DNA from: Pochonia chlamydosporia 170
Lineage: Eukaryota > Ascomycota > Sordariomycetes > Hypocreales > Clavicipitaceae
Reading direction: 5' to 3'
Length of the DNA: 64,000 nucleotides
NCBI RefSeq assembly: GCF_001653235.2
Contig: NC_035792.1
Span: 5,146,001 to 5,210,000 of the forward strand
Shown here piece by piece: positions 11,541 to 22,042 of this stretch (the first letter of the stretch is position 1; every line of letters begins with the position of its first letter). The notes beneath the pieces were generated by a model. That model was not told where the DNA came from. It ran no database searches and saw only the letters and a list, made by a program, of their open reading frames with translations. Both the position numbers and the translations under genes were made by a program.

Positions 11541-12197
11541 CAGTAACAGCTCCATTCAATGGCACTATTGGCACTTTTAGAACATTGCGTTGTTAGGTAG
11601 GACTGAAAGAATCCGTTTAGGCGGACAGCTTATATCTAACAAAACATTATGTAAACTTATGTTTATTGAGCTCACATATAAGACGTACAATAATGAACTC
11701 GTATGTAATAATCTCCGATTGGTGTTGAGACCAAGATGACAAGGCCAAATTATGCACGGCAATAGCACAGGGACGCGTTTTGAAGGAGCAGAGGGACAAA
11801 ATGTCGAGAACATGCTTTTGCGCGGAAGCTAGACAAAGAGCTGTACAACTAAGAAAGGGGCATTTGCGTTATGTGCATGATAGGCAATAGGTTGAGTTGT
11901 AGGCTATGGGTATGAATGGTGATGTTTTGGTAATCGTAACAGGTGCGAGGATTCTAGACTGATAGCCTGGATGAGAATGCATCAGACCTCTCCATACGCA
12001 CATTTTCTTTCGATCGTCCGAAAGCGTCATCGTGGACATGTTGCTTGGGTACGATGTTTCGGAAATGGCTGAGTCTACTAGTTCTGATGTTTTCTTTTCC
12101 TGTGTCTTGGATGTTTGAAGGCTCACTTTCCGTGTCAACAATCCCTGCTAGAGCTGGTGGATCGTGCGGCTTGCAACGTTCTTGTTTCTACGTTCGA
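11541..12197. other. Spacer; possible second exon of the zinc-finger gene on the minus strand
   Basis: On the minus strand about 12147-11953 is open and reads GIVDTESEPSNIQDTG, ending RLSV-stop. It could be a C-terminal exon of the zinc-finger gene, because two GTAAGT donors lie at its 3' end. The phase only works with one of them, so I leave it unassigned. Confidence 0.3.
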
Positions 12198-12647
12198 TCA
12201 GCCTCTGTTGTCGTACAAGGGTATTGAAGTTCTACTTACTGGTAACTTACAGCTTGGACAATCGCCAAGCTCATGCTTGCTCTCAATTCTTCGAAGGCAT
12301 TTGGGACAACGCCACCACTGCAAATGATCGTCAACGTGGCCAGCAATCAAAGCACTCTTGCTCCAATCCCCCTTTTTGGGTATGGATTCCTTGTGCGCTG
12401 CCCTTAAATGGCTTCGCAGCCCATCAAGACGTTCAAAGGGACTTGATCTGCGGTCACAATCGTCGTAATCGCAGAAGAACTTCCCCTTACTTCGATGACG
12501 ACGCTGACTCAGGTGCGTACGCACATAATGTTGATTGAGTGCAATGTCCGTATCGAATGGCTCGGCATCGCAATTTGAGTAAAGGCAGACCATTGGAGAC
12601 TCTCCGCAATGTTGGGATCTGTGTAGAATATTCGTCAGTCTAATCAT
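12198..12647 (-). CDS. Module copy 2: C2H2-type zinc-finger protein
   Basis: Protein with VCLYSNCDAEPFDTDIALNQHY-type finger (C-x4-C...H), a second finger FFCDYDDC...LRSHLRAAH, and a treble-clef-like WWRCPKCLRRI...DCPSCKL. The arrangement is seen in a fungal family of short nuclear-type zinc-finger proteins; DNA binding is inferred. The start is either the first Met or the Met directly before VCLYSNC (12593), which the copy at 6555-6975 has lost. After CKLP the sequence has a strong donor (GTAAGTAG), so the final residues shown by the open frame are probably intronic and a downstream exon is likely. Partner of the short coiled-coil gene facing it. Confidence 0.65.
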   Translation of the reverse strand: MIRLTNILHRSQHCGESPMVCLYSNCDAEPFDTDIALNQHYVRTHLSQRRHRSKGKFFCDYDDCDRRSSPFERLDGLRSHLRAAHKESIPKKGDWSKSALIAGHVDDHLQWWRCPKCLRRIESKHELGDCPSCKLPVSRTSIPLYDNRG

Positions 12648-14142
12648 TTATCAAGGAGGGCTGCTAATGCAAGCGACTTGCGGTGTACTCATATGCCTCT
12701 CATGTCCGCTTGCCTGAAAGTCATTGTCCATGGCCAACTTCTCATTATTGTGCGGCATACTTTCTACCAAAGAAATGGACATTTTTTTTTTGTTTGCGTG
12801 TGGTGGCGTATGACAGTAGTGGATTGGTAAACGAGGTGGGTTGAATCCCTGGCTAATGGCCCGTGACCAATTGCGTACAAAGCTTTTCGCAAAGGTGAAG
12901 GGGTTGTTCCTCCATGCTGAGGGTGAAAGTCCTGGACTGCAATGCATTCACTTTTGACAAACCGGAAACGCTGCGGAATATGTGTGTTTGCATAATAAGA
13001 AGCAAAGGGGGGCTTGCCAATAAGCGATACTGGGTGGCGAGGCTTGATGCAACCATTTACGCAATCGCACCAGGACAAAAACAAACCAGGCGATCTGGCC
13101 ACCGAATCGAAAGGTGCTTGGGGACGACAGCCGCCCGACATGCATGCCTGGTGCATGAAGTACGTATACATCAATGCATGAACGGCTTCAGAAGTACCGA
13201 CCCGCGAGATTGTCAGGCAAGAAGGTCGACGTGCGTGGCATCGCAAGGTCACAGAGCCGAGCATCCCTGCTTGTGAGAAGGGCGCCTGATCAACTCGGCG
13301 GACAAGGTTGCTCACAAGATTTTGGCTCGCGCTTCATCAAGGCAGTTGATGTGATATGTCACAATTTCAAAGAATTGAACATGTCAAAAGACCACAATGC
13401 TCCAGGCCCCACAGATTTCCGATACCCTTGTCACTAAATGTCAGCTGGTACATCGACAGCGCCATAGTTTGTAGACTTCCAGGCAACCAGGTAACAGTCC
13501 TTGCATGTCCACCCACTTATCTAAACAACCACTTAGGAATACCACGCCCTATCTCCAACTTGGTTGCGGGTTGCTGGTACAACCATCGAGAGGAGCCTGC
13601 ACCGTGATCCTCGTAATTTTTCCGCTGCAACAACTGGCGAGCCCCAAGAGTCGACTTGAGTCTGCAGACCTAAACAAATCCAAGATATAGGGCTGGTAAA
13701 GCTCTACATTAGCCTCATTTGCCTGGTAGACACTCTAAAGTCAATTGGCCAACACTGTTAGTACTCCATCCGTTTTTGCTGCAATTCCGCGGGTCTTTTG
13801 CCCTTCTCTAAGCCGGCCTCGCCATATGAGCCACGCTGGGTGTCACAAAGTCGATAATCGTGACGGTCGCGACTTGGTGGTAACAAAGGCGAAAATCGTC
13901 CTGGGACAGGCTGCATTTGTTAAACCGACATTGATACCCTACATCTACGACGGGATTATGAACCCCTAATGAGTAATCGCACAAAGTTGACTTGTACTGG
14001 TGGGAAGTATAGTCCGATGGTTACAATCTTTTCTGGCCTGATCAAATAAATTTGAAGAACGTCTGCCTCTGTTCGGGTCAACAAAGTCACTTCCGCCTCC
14101 TACAAATTTCCTATTGCACATCTCCATCTTGCCGTTATCGAT
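12648..14142. other. Non-coding spacer with repeat copy 2
   Basis: No convincing gene. It contains the second copy of the dispersed repeat (13262-13640), followed by the promoter region of the gene at 14143. Confidence 0.5.
13262..13640 (+). repeat. Dispersed intergenic repeat, copy 2
   Basis: Carries GCATCCCTGC, ATTTTGGCTCGCGCTTCATC, GATATGTCACA, CAGGCCCCACAGATT, CCCTTGTCAC, AATGTCA and GAGAGGAGCCTGCACCGTGA. This order matches copies at 9592 and 16636. Confidence 0.65.
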
Positions 14143-16425
14143 ATGGTTCCCGAGCTAAGTGGATGTACCACTACTTGTAACGTTTTGTTTTCCGAGACAA
14201 ACACAAGTATGGAAACTACAAAATGTCCATTTAGCAGCCTCATTGAGTGCGTCAATCGTCACAGAAAAGAGTTCGAAACTGTGAAAACACCGCTTGCAGA
14301 ACATGAAGCAAAAATTGCTAAAGTCAGACTTGACTTCAAACACGCCCGGAGCAGTCTCTTACATGCCGAGAGCCAGAACCCCGATCCTGAGGGTGGCGAC
14401 GAGAGAATTCTAGAACTAGCTATGGAGTGTGGTCGAGAGCTCGAAAAACTGGATTACAATTTTAAAGCTGCTCGCGAACTAGAGGAAATGCAGTACGCGC
14501 GGGCAACTGCCCCAATTCGCAAAGCACTTTGCATAGAGGTAGTCCAGCTTCTTGGAGTCGCTCTCGTAAGGGAGTGTTTACAACACCTGGATGAAGCACA
14601 AGACAACCAGCAACAGGAGCGGTTCACTCCAGAACGCGACATAGCACTACAAGGACAACCAACCCAAAGTCATGCAGCGAATCTTTCCAAATCATTATCT
14701 GTAAGGCTCGAGTGTCTTGAAGTAAACGAGGAGGCTACAAAGCTGATGTGATCAGAGGAAACGGAGAGCAGTTGACAGGCATATCAAAATTCCGTCGAAG
14801 CGCAACAAGCTAGCAGCACAACAATCTCGCAAAGTCGATGGCGAACCAATTAAGCTGAGACAGGCGATCTTACGTCCCGCTCGAAACCGTAACCGTCAAT
14901 CCGAGAGACACGCCAGGGCCAGCAACGGAGCGAGCGCCGATCGGCATCATGAATCCTTGAAACCGATGGTTCCAGGTAGAATCTATCGGACATTCTACAA
15001 GTCATGGTGCCTCGCACTCCTTCTGCCTACACAGAATCTTGAAGCTGTCGGTGTACCGGAGACCATGGAAACTCTCGGCCTTACGAAGAACATTCCTGAA
15101 TGCTACGTGTACGACTCTGAATCCCAAACCTTTTCGTGGCAAAGGTTGTACGAAGACGGCGGAGAGTTGGAGTCCAAAAGATCATATCCTGTTATGTACT
15201 TCGATGGCGCAGAATTCCCTGGTAGAGCCAGTGTCGGCTGGGTCGAAGCAGACAACCTTCAAGAATACGACATGACCGGCCCTCGAGGTCTCACCGAACA
15301 CCACAAACAAGCGGAGTTATATCTGGAACAAATGAAATCAAGCCACTTGGATCAGAATTCCCCTTTGCGAGAACGGGATTCGCAATTCTCGTTCGACAGT
15401 CGTGAGCTGCTTAAAATCCATTACAAATGGGACCGTGCTAATCGATTCAGTAGCTCAGAACAATGAAGCAACGCATCGGCAGCGATCGTCCTCGCATGAG
15501 TTAGCGGTGGTTGAGGGGCATGCCGCAATGGAACAGGACCAGGCAAGCACAAGCACTGGTGAGGTGATTGATGGCGTCTCAACAGCCAAGCAAGCGGCTC
15601 GAGATATTCATGAAGATTCAAACAGTTCCCCCATCACCGGGGACCGAATCTCTTTAGATCGAGAGACCACTCATGAGGTTGACGAACATTTGCACTATAA
15701 TTCCATGCCGGGGTCCCCTGGCTACGAACCGGATACGGCCCACGCTGTATCTGCGTCTGGAGGGTCGCCGGGGATCTGTCGAGTTAGCGATAACAGCCCG
15801 AGAGGCTTTTCTCCCAGATATTCTGACCAAGAGTTCCAGTCGGATGGAGTCATTCTAGTTCGAAATGGAATTGGAAACGAGCTGGCTCGATTACCACCCA
15901 CAACGGCCCATTCATCATTTAGGATACAGCCGGCCCCATTGAATTCCGACCTTGTTAGACAGACGACAGGACTTAAAGGCTCTATTGCCTCAGAAACGGC
16001 CACTCCAAGCCACCAGCAAATGCTAGGGCGATTTCCACCCCCACCTACAAATTGTGCTCCGGGAGAGACGTCTGATCTGCGTTTGCCTCCCATTCAGAAT
16101 GTTTGGGCAAGCATGCTTCCAATGCACCCTCAATTGTCATCATGCCCTGCCCCTGCGCCAGTCCCAGCGGCAATCACTAAGGCTCACTACCAGACCAGTG
16201 CTCATCCTGTCTATCGAAAACTGCTTCCCCATAGCAGCTTTTCCGGTCGTCGAGTTCTTGCGTCGACACACGGATGGCCGCGACCCAAAGCCGAACATGT
16301 TTTTCAAAGATAACTTATATCACTGCGTTTTATGCCCCTACGAGAAAAAGAACAGTTTCGGCAGGGTTAAGGTTCTCAGAAAGCATCTTGTGGAAAAGCA
16401 TTCTCGCCCGAGGCGAGCGAGGTGA
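14143..16425 (+). CDS. Spliced coiled-coil / Tudor-like / zinc-finger protein
   Basis: Three open frames join by good introns. Intron 1 is 14701-14755 (GTAAGG...CAG, 55 nt, GCTGAT branch). Intron 2 is 15402-15450 (GTGAGC...CAG, 49 nt, GCTAAT branch). Both restore frame exactly. Exon 1 is a charged coiled coil (from ECVNRHRKEFETVK). Exon 2 starts with a basic stretch, then PGRIYRTFYKSWCLALLLP, IPECYVYD, RLYEDGGELESKRSYPVMYF and ASVGWVEADNL, a block I recall from uncharacterised fungal proteins and which resembles a Tudor/PWWP-type barrel. Exon 3 is Pro/Ser-rich and disordered. A last frame (to 16425) has YHCVLCPYEKK...LRKHLVEKH, one zinc finger. The join at ~16160-16300 is unresolved: a weak intron (16161-16254) or a frameshift. 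Chromatin or DNA role inferred. Confidence 0.65.
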
Positions 16426-16635
16426 TGCGGCTTGCATAGTAGTTTGGAGCTGGTTATATGGATCTCGAGTACAGCAGTGCAAGTTGCTCTGTAATGCAAA
16501 ATGCGTAGAGACAGCGCTATTGACAGACTGTTGCCGACAGACGCAGTGCTGCGATGTCAACGCAATTGCTTCTCAAGGTCATCACTGGCACAGCCAGGTA
16601 ACAAGACTTAAGCAATCGGAGGGTCACAAAGCCGG

Positions 16636-16900
16636 GCATCCCAAAAGGCCTGAATACTTCGGCTGACAATGCTGGTCGCATGATTTTGGCGCGCGCTTCA
16701 TCAAGCAGCTGGTGTGATATGTCACATAAATTTCACAAGAATGGGACAAGCTAGAAAACCAGGGTCAACGTTGCAGGCCCCATTGGTTTTCGGATGCCCT
16801 TGTCACAAATGTCAATGGGTGTCCCGTGGAAGAAGGGTCATATCGCGACACCATCCTGCCATAATTTCCAAGGCCACACTGGTACCAAATCTGGCGACCG
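16636..16900 (+). repeat. Dispersed intergenic repeat, copy 3
   Basis: Shares GCATCCC, ATTTTGGCGCGCGCTTCATC, GATATGTCACATAAATT, CAGGCCCCA, CCCTTGTCAC and AATGTCAATGGG with the copies at 9592 and 13262. It ends shortly before the promoter of the gene at 17028. Confidence 0.65.
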
Positions 16901-16972
16901 GCCATAAAAGCCATTGGGCCTCACGTAATCATGGTGTGTGAGGACAAGGTACTCGGCTCCGGCTCAGATTAG

Positions 16973-16980
16973 TATTTAAA
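16973..16980 (+). promoter_or_regulatory. TATA-type box of the gene at 17028
   Basis: TATTTAAA 55 bp before the chosen ATG. Confidence 0.5.
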
Positions 16981-17027
16981 GAAGGCTGAACTGCTTCTCA
17001 AATTTGTTACCTCAATCATCTAGAAAT

Positions 17028-17381
17028 ATGCCTTCCATTGATGTCCCCCCAAATGTGATAAGAGTGACGAAAGGTAACCGTCGAATGCCTTGCTTTACAA
17101 CTCATAGTAACGAGGAGAGACTAAGCTTGGAGAAACTTGGTCGGGAATATAAGCTTGCAAATCGAGTAGCACATAGCCGAGAGTTACATGGGCATGGGCT
17201 TGCAGCTTTGCTAAAAAATGTTCAAGGTGCAGTCGAGGCCTCCAGCTCGAATTTAGAAATATTAGCTCGAGAAGACAATGCAATTCTCGAGCTTTCAGAA
17301 AAACACAAAGCAGAAATACAGCAGCAAAAGGATGACTGGGAAGAGACCGCTAGAAAGGCATTGAATAATCCCAAATCGTGA
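17028..17381 (+). CDS. Small coiled-coil protein (117 aa)
   Basis: Starts MPSIDVPPNVIRVTKGNRRM. From about residue 30 the protein is one long charged helix (NEERLSLEKLGREY, then KHKAEIQQQKDDWEE) ending in KALNNPKS. I do not recognise a family. An upstream in-frame ATG (17004) is possible, but the Met at 17028 is 55 bp from the TATA box and starts the folded-looking part. The stop codon is directly followed by a 14-bp minisatellite, which therefore lies in the 3' UTR or terminator region. No signal peptide. Confidence 0.6.
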   Translation: MPSIDVPPNVIRVTKGNRRMPCFTTHSNEERLSLEKLGREYKLANRVAHSRELHGHGLAALLKNVQGAVEASSSNLEILAREDNAILELSEKHKAEIQQQKDDWEETARKALNNPKS

Positions 17382-17382
17382 G

Positions 17383-17999
17383 AGAAGTCTGGTGGCAGCA
17401 GGTGCAGTCTGGTGGCAGCAATCTGTGGGCAGAAGTCTTTGGACAGATGTCTGTGGAATGCAGTCTGGTGACAGCAGTCCGTGGGCAGATGTCTTTGGGC
17501 AGCAATCTGTGGGCACATGTCTTTGGACAGAAGCCTGTGGACAACAGTACGTGGGCAGCAATCTGTGGGCAGATGTCTTTGGACAGCAATCTGTGGGAGA
17601 AGCCTGTGGGCAGATGTCTTTGGACAGAAGCCTGTGGACTGGAGTCTGGTGGCAGCAGTCTGTGGGCAGAAGTCTGTGGGCAGCAATCTGTGGGCAGATG
17701 TCTGTGGGCAGATCTCTTTGGACAGAAGCCTGTGGACTGGAGTCTGGTGGCAGCAGTCTGTGGGCAGCAATCTGTGGGCACATGTCTTTGGACAGAAGCC
17801 TGTGGACTGGAGTCTGGTGGCAGCAGTCTGTGGGCAGCAATCTGTGGGCAGCAATCTGTGGGCACATGTCTTTGGACAGAAGCCTGTGGACTGGAGTCTG
17901 GTGGCAGCAGTCTGTGGGCAGCAATCTGTGGGCACATGTCTTTGGACAGAAGCCTGTGGACTGGAGTCTGGTGGCAGCAGTCTGTGGGCAGAAGTCTGA
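17383..17999 (+). repeat. 14-bp-unit minisatellite with higher-order units
   Basis: About 44 units of 14 bp, consensus GGCAGCAATCTGTG, with recurring variants GGCACATGTCTTTG, GACAGAAGCCTGTG and GACTGGAGTCTGGT. Variants are ordered: the GGCACATG unit returns at 17777, 17861 and 17931, spacings of 84 and 70 bp, i.e. six and five units. So there is a higher-order repeat of 5-6 units. No unit contains a stop codon in any frame, which makes long open frames on both strands; I treat none as coding. Confidence 0.9.
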
Positions 18000-18228
18000 T
18001 CTTGTAACAGAATCTAGTTCCAAGTTCCAAGTAATAAGTTCCAATTAACAACGTCCAAGTAACAAATAGCAGGTAACAAGAAAACGACTCTTTCCCGAAC
18101 CTTAGATTTAACCACACTACGACAAGCTGCCAAGGCAAAGTAGATGAGAGTCATGTTGAACGATTCAACATATTTTTTGCTTGCACCGTTTCAAAGCTCA
18201 GAGCATAGAGAGAACAGTCGCAGCAATC

Positions 18229-20241
18229 ATGGAATGTTTTGTTGGAAACGCCCAAATTCAATTGGAAAAGTTCACTTTCCCGTTTTCTCGCGAAAAGACA
18301 CAATCTGCCATTAATTATCTGGCGAAAATTTTCGAAGAAAATTGCGATCCTGCCGCTAATCAGATTCCAGTCTGTGTCTCCAGAAGTGAACTCGATCGAA
18401 TTCTCGAGCATTCCCATGTTCACCACGACGCACTCACCCAACAACGGCAACCCTACCCCCAGCTGCACCCTGCCACAACTGTACGATGTCTTCAGGGCAG
18501 GCAGCGTTATGAAGCGGCTCTACGGGTCTTGGGGCCGCAAACATGGTGGGGCGTCAGATTGTTTTGTATTCCAAACGATTGTCGTCCAGACGTTCTACTT
18601 AAGCGCGAGATAAATGACTTGTCGTACGAGACTCCGTATTCAGATGGAGAGGTGTTTCGTCGGATATATTCTTACCAGCTGGAAGGAGAATGGGAGCTTG
18701 CGAATGACTGGCGTCTTCGCTTGACCACATATAAGAAAGACAAAGGCCTTCCAAGATTGCTCGGTATGGAAAGCATTGCCCGAAGTCTGTACGAGTTGAC
18801 CAGCTACCCTGGCCTCAGGAACGGCCTGAAACTTGGGAGTATAGAGACGTATTTGGCTACGCATTGCGATGAAGAAATGTGTCACTATCTGCGTCACGTC
18901 AAGGAGGTATGGCGAACAATTACTCTGAATAATCCGGAAGTACAGCAGGCGACGGATGACGAAACAGTGCAGGCTCTTGAGCGTCTTGCCCCATCAGCTA
19001 GCCGTCACGACAGTCAAACAATCAGAGAGCTGATGCTTTCGAGAAAACTTTTCAGCACTATTTCTAGCCGTATTCTTCGGGATGAAATCGAAAAGCAGCT
19101 TTTACAAATAGGCGTCGTCATACCAAGCATTGCGACCTTCCATGAGAACATGGGGTATTTAAGCATTGGTATGTCGATACTTCGCGAAAATATAGTAGGA
19201 GATAAAATTAGGGGGACAATGGCTCAAGCCATGCAAAATACATGGCAACCACGAGAGAGCTTGATTGAACATGCAGAGGGTCAATATTACCCACTGTCCC
19301 GTCAACCCAGCTTCATTCTGGCATATCATGTTCTTTTCATATCAGCCATCAGAAACTTCCCAAGGCTATCCAAAATTGGACCCCTTCGAGAGCGTCGATT
19401 GTCGCCTGTAAAAAGCGGCATTGACGAGACATACTTGGAAAGATTCTTGACGCTTGCCCAAGCCCTAGGATTCACTTCCCATAGGCTTGAGTCCAAGCTT
19501 CGCCAGGTTTCTCCCGGCTCGCCGTCAGCCACCACCCAAGAGACTGTGCGCAAAACCCGCGAAGACAGTGTCAAGAATAGAAGCGGTCGACCATTGACCA
19601 GCTCTTATCACTTCATATCTCGATCTCTTTTCCTTCCCCAAATGCTTATAGAACCAGAGGTCAGCGGACACCCTAGCATTCTTTTTGTTCAGGCAGATTT
19701 TATGCGTTCTTTTTTCCGCGGATTTCCCAACGACTATTGTGCCATAGATGTGAATTCAACCGCCGGACAAACAGCCGAGCATGCCGAGAGTACCACAGGA
19801 GAAGATGAGGGTGAGCAACAGCAGCTTGGCGGGTGTTCACCTTCAATTGTGCCTACCGGGCCCCAACCATTCCGAACTAACCAAAGTCCACCAGGACGGC
19901 AAAGTCCGCTTGAGAAACTGCACCCGAACAATTCAGTCTTTTCTGCTGCCGCGGCAGCTTTAGGTCGCAGGCGGTTACCCCGCCAGGAATCCGAAAGCCC
20001 TCGATCCATGCTGTCACCTGTTGGGCAAGATCAGGCGGGTAGTGAAGATCCAACCATCTACCATTCACGACTCTCGTCTAATTCCGGTCTCCATCACGAG
20101 GGCTCAATCGGAACTCCAGAAACATATCATAGTTATAGAATAGGTCATCACATTGAGAACCGAGCTTCACATGGTTCGACATCAACCGGTCGTACTATTT
20201 TTTCTCCAGAGGACTTCATAGAATCCATAAGGCCAAAATAA
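18229..20241 (+). CDS. DUF3723-family protein
   Basis: 670 aa from ATG 18229 (frame open further upstream but without an ATG). The N-terminus (FTFPFSREKTQSAINYLAKI), the ParB-like stretch CLQGRQRYEAA (about residues 87-97), SYETPYSDGEVFRRI (132-146), LKLGSIETYLATH and the block around VIPSIATFHENMGYL follow the DUF3723 family order I know from fungi. The C-terminal third is Ser/Pro-rich and disordered. DUF3723 is one of four accessory families repeatedly found in Starship giant transposons; its biochemical role is unknown, and a nucleic-acid role from the ParB-like motif is my inference. Intact, no intron. It lies 190 bp after the minisatellite and upstream of the patatin-like gene on the same strand. 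Confidence 0.8.
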   Translation: MECFVGNAQIQLEKFTFPFSREKTQSAINYLAKIFEENCDPAANQIPVCVSRSELDRILEHSHVHHDALTQQRQPYPQLHPATTVRCLQGRQRYEAALRVLGPQTWWGVRLFCIPNDCRPDVLLKREINDLSYETPYSDGEVFRRIYSYQLEGEWELANDWRLRLTTYKKDKGLPRLLGMESIARSLYELTSYPGLRNGLKLGSIETYLATHCDEEMCHYLRHVKEVWRTITLNNPEVQQATDDETVQALERLAPSASRHDSQTIRELMLSRKLFSTISSRILRDEIEKQLLQIGVVIPSIATFHENMGYLSIGMSILRENIVGDKIRGTMAQAMQNTWQPRESLIEHAEGQYYPLSRQPSFILAYHVLFISAIRNFPRLSKIGPLRERRLSPVKSGIDETYLERFLTLAQALGFTSHRLESKLRQVSPGSPSATTQETVRKTREDSVKNRSGRPLTSSYHFISRSLFLPQMLIEPEVSGHPSILFVQADFMRSFFRGFPNDYCAIDVNSTAGQTAEHAESTTGEDEGEQQQLGGCSPSIVPTGPQPFRTNQSPPGRQSPLEKLHPNNSVFSAAAAALGRRRLPRQESESPRSMLSPVGQDQAGSEDPTIYHSRLSSNSGLHHEGSIGTPETYHSYRIGHHIENRASHGSTSTGRTIFSPEDFIESIRPK

Positions 20242-21417
20242 ATTATGTGATGGAAGAATCGGGCCGTTTAGATAGTTACATATTACTTATGTATCAACGC
20301 TCTTTACGTAACAAAATCACCACTATGTCTTCATATTGATGTGTCGGCGCAGGTTGGAACTACCCGGGGGCTATGACTAAGTACAGGTTAGTCCGTATTG
20401 GATGCCGAAGTAGGGTTCGGCCAGCTAGCGTTGCGGTACATGGTCTGTTTGTAGCTGAAAGAACGCAAGCATAATCACTGAACTTGAAAATAAGATCTTA
20501 TCGCTTAGAATCTATGTACTTAGCTCGTGGAACTCAGCTCCTGACCCTCCAAAACCTGGATTTAAGCTCGCGATGGGCTACGTTGGACTGGACATCGTCT
20601 TGTCTGCAGCTTCCAACAGTCGCACGACGCGGCTACTTAGATCCTAGAACAGAGATCTTAATACCTGGATCTGTCGACCTAGTTCATGGAACTTAATTAT
20701 AATATTTTGAAAAGCTGATGTGGCCCCTTAAAATGGCCCAAGCCCGTTGCAGCAACGTAATATCCCACGTGAGCGAGCAGGCCACACTTGGGACCTGGGG
20801 GCATTGAGTCCAGCAGCGAGACTTTATTTATTATTCACGTAGTTAACTACAAGAAATGCCTTAGGAAATATATTCGTTCACCAAAACCTATGCATAATTC
20901 GACTCTCAATCCCAGTGAGACCTTGCGTGCATGACCCTCTTCGGACTTTTAATTGCAAAAGACTTTGCCGGTTTCTCCAGCCTCTTAGTTGTAATGGCAA
21001 ATGAGAGATCAGTCGGATCGTTAGTGGCGCTCCATGTGAGTGCCAGTCTTGGACTCTCGGTGGACTCAATAGGCAGTACGGCAGTTGCCGAACACATACA
21101 AAGCCAAGAAACTACAGTTCCGTTCTTAGAACTAGATTCTGTGGTTCCAGAACTTGGATTGTGAGTTTTCAGCGAGAGCCGCTATTACCCAGCCCAGCCC
21201 CTGCATGTTGGACCCTCCTCTAGCACATGTTTTAGTCTCGTTTGACTGCATTATCGCCTAGAAGCCAGGAACTAATAAACGAGATCACGAGCTTTAATTC
21301 TTTAGGTCTTGGTAATGAGCTCCAAGGACTTTTAGTCCTTAGCCAGGATATATAAGCAGCAAGAGGATGGGTTAAGGCAAGCCCCAGTAAGGGAGTATAC
21401 CACATCACACAGCGACT
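20242..21417. other. Spacer with decayed short-unit repeats
   Basis: No gene. Between ~20480 and ~21330 the sequence is full of loosely repeating blocks (AAGATCTTA, GGAACTCAGCTC, GATCCTAGA, TTCTTAGAACTAG, CCAGAACTTGG). It looks like a decayed minisatellite. Confidence 0.4.
21349..21356 (+). promoter_or_regulatory. TATA box of the gene at 21418
   Basis: TATATAAG 69 bp before the ATG. Confidence 0.5.
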
Positions 21418-21768
21418 ATGAACTGTTTTTCGTGCTCCGTGTACACGAGCACCCAGCGTTTTCAAACCAAGAAACCCACTCCTCTGAAGTTACTCCACCA
21501 CCCCCTGGAAGTAACCCGACCACCTACGCCGTACCCATTTCACTGCTCTAAACAAGCTCGATGTGTATGCAATCCCAACGAAGAACAAAACAACAGCCCC
21601 AACGACAATGCTGAGCTCAAGATGAATGAACTATGGAAGAACCCCCAAAGTGCCCATCTCGACAAGGCTCCCATACTCGAGATTCCAAAGACGGGGGATA
21701 TTGAGCTTGGTTATCAAATAAATGCAATGATGCAACAGTTAGATATAAGTGGGATAAGGACTGTCTAG
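21418..21768 (+). CDS. Small hypothetical protein (116 aa)
   Basis: Family not recognised. The N-terminal half is Pro/Lys/His-rich with five Cys residues (CFSC at 3-6, later CSKQARCVC). The C-terminal ~50 residues are acidic and helix-prone (ELKMNELWKN, DIELGYQINAMMQQLDISG). The TATA box at the same distance as in neighbouring genes, and its place inside the cluster, argue that it is transcribed. No signal peptide. Confidence 0.4.
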   Translation: MNCFSCSVYTSTQRFQTKKPTPLKLLHHPLEVTRPPTPYPFHCSKQARCVCNPNEEQNNSPNDNAELKMNELWKNPQSAHLDKAPILEIPKTGDIELGYQINAMMQQLDISGIRTV

Positions 21769-21985
21769 ACATAATTTGAATCGGTGTTGTCTGTATTATA
21801 CGTAGTTTGATGCATCATGAGAAAGTTGCCACGGTTTATCATCGAGACATTGCTGTAGATGCGGCCACGGTTGCTAATCTGTCGTGATTCCGGGATCGTA
21901 AAACTCAGCTCGCAAATTACCAAAACTGGATTCCAAAAACCTTGACAACAGACAATTCTATGATTAGAATAGATCAGCAAACATG

Positions 21986-21993
21986 TATTTAAG
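21986..21993 (+). promoter_or_regulatory. TATA-type box of the patatin-like gene
   Basis: TATTTAAG 57 bp before ATG 22043. Confidence 0.5.
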
Positions 21994-22042
21994 ATCAGCA
22001 AGCCGTTAGCCGTGCCTCATAACCAGCCAGCAGCTTTTCACC

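Larger units (their letters stand above)
16426..17027. other. Spacer with repeat copy 3 and a TATA promoter
   Basis: No gene. Holds dispersed repeat copy 3 (16636-16900) and the TATA box of the next gene. Confidence 0.5.

Noticed and set aside
17383..17999. CRISPR-like array
   Set aside because: Units are contiguous 14-mers without unique spacers, in a eukaryotic genome.
17222..18138. Long open frames on both strands, up to ~260 codons
   Set aside because: They are read out of the 14-bp minisatellite, whose units contain no stop in any frame; repeated low-complexity protein on both strands is not coding evidence.
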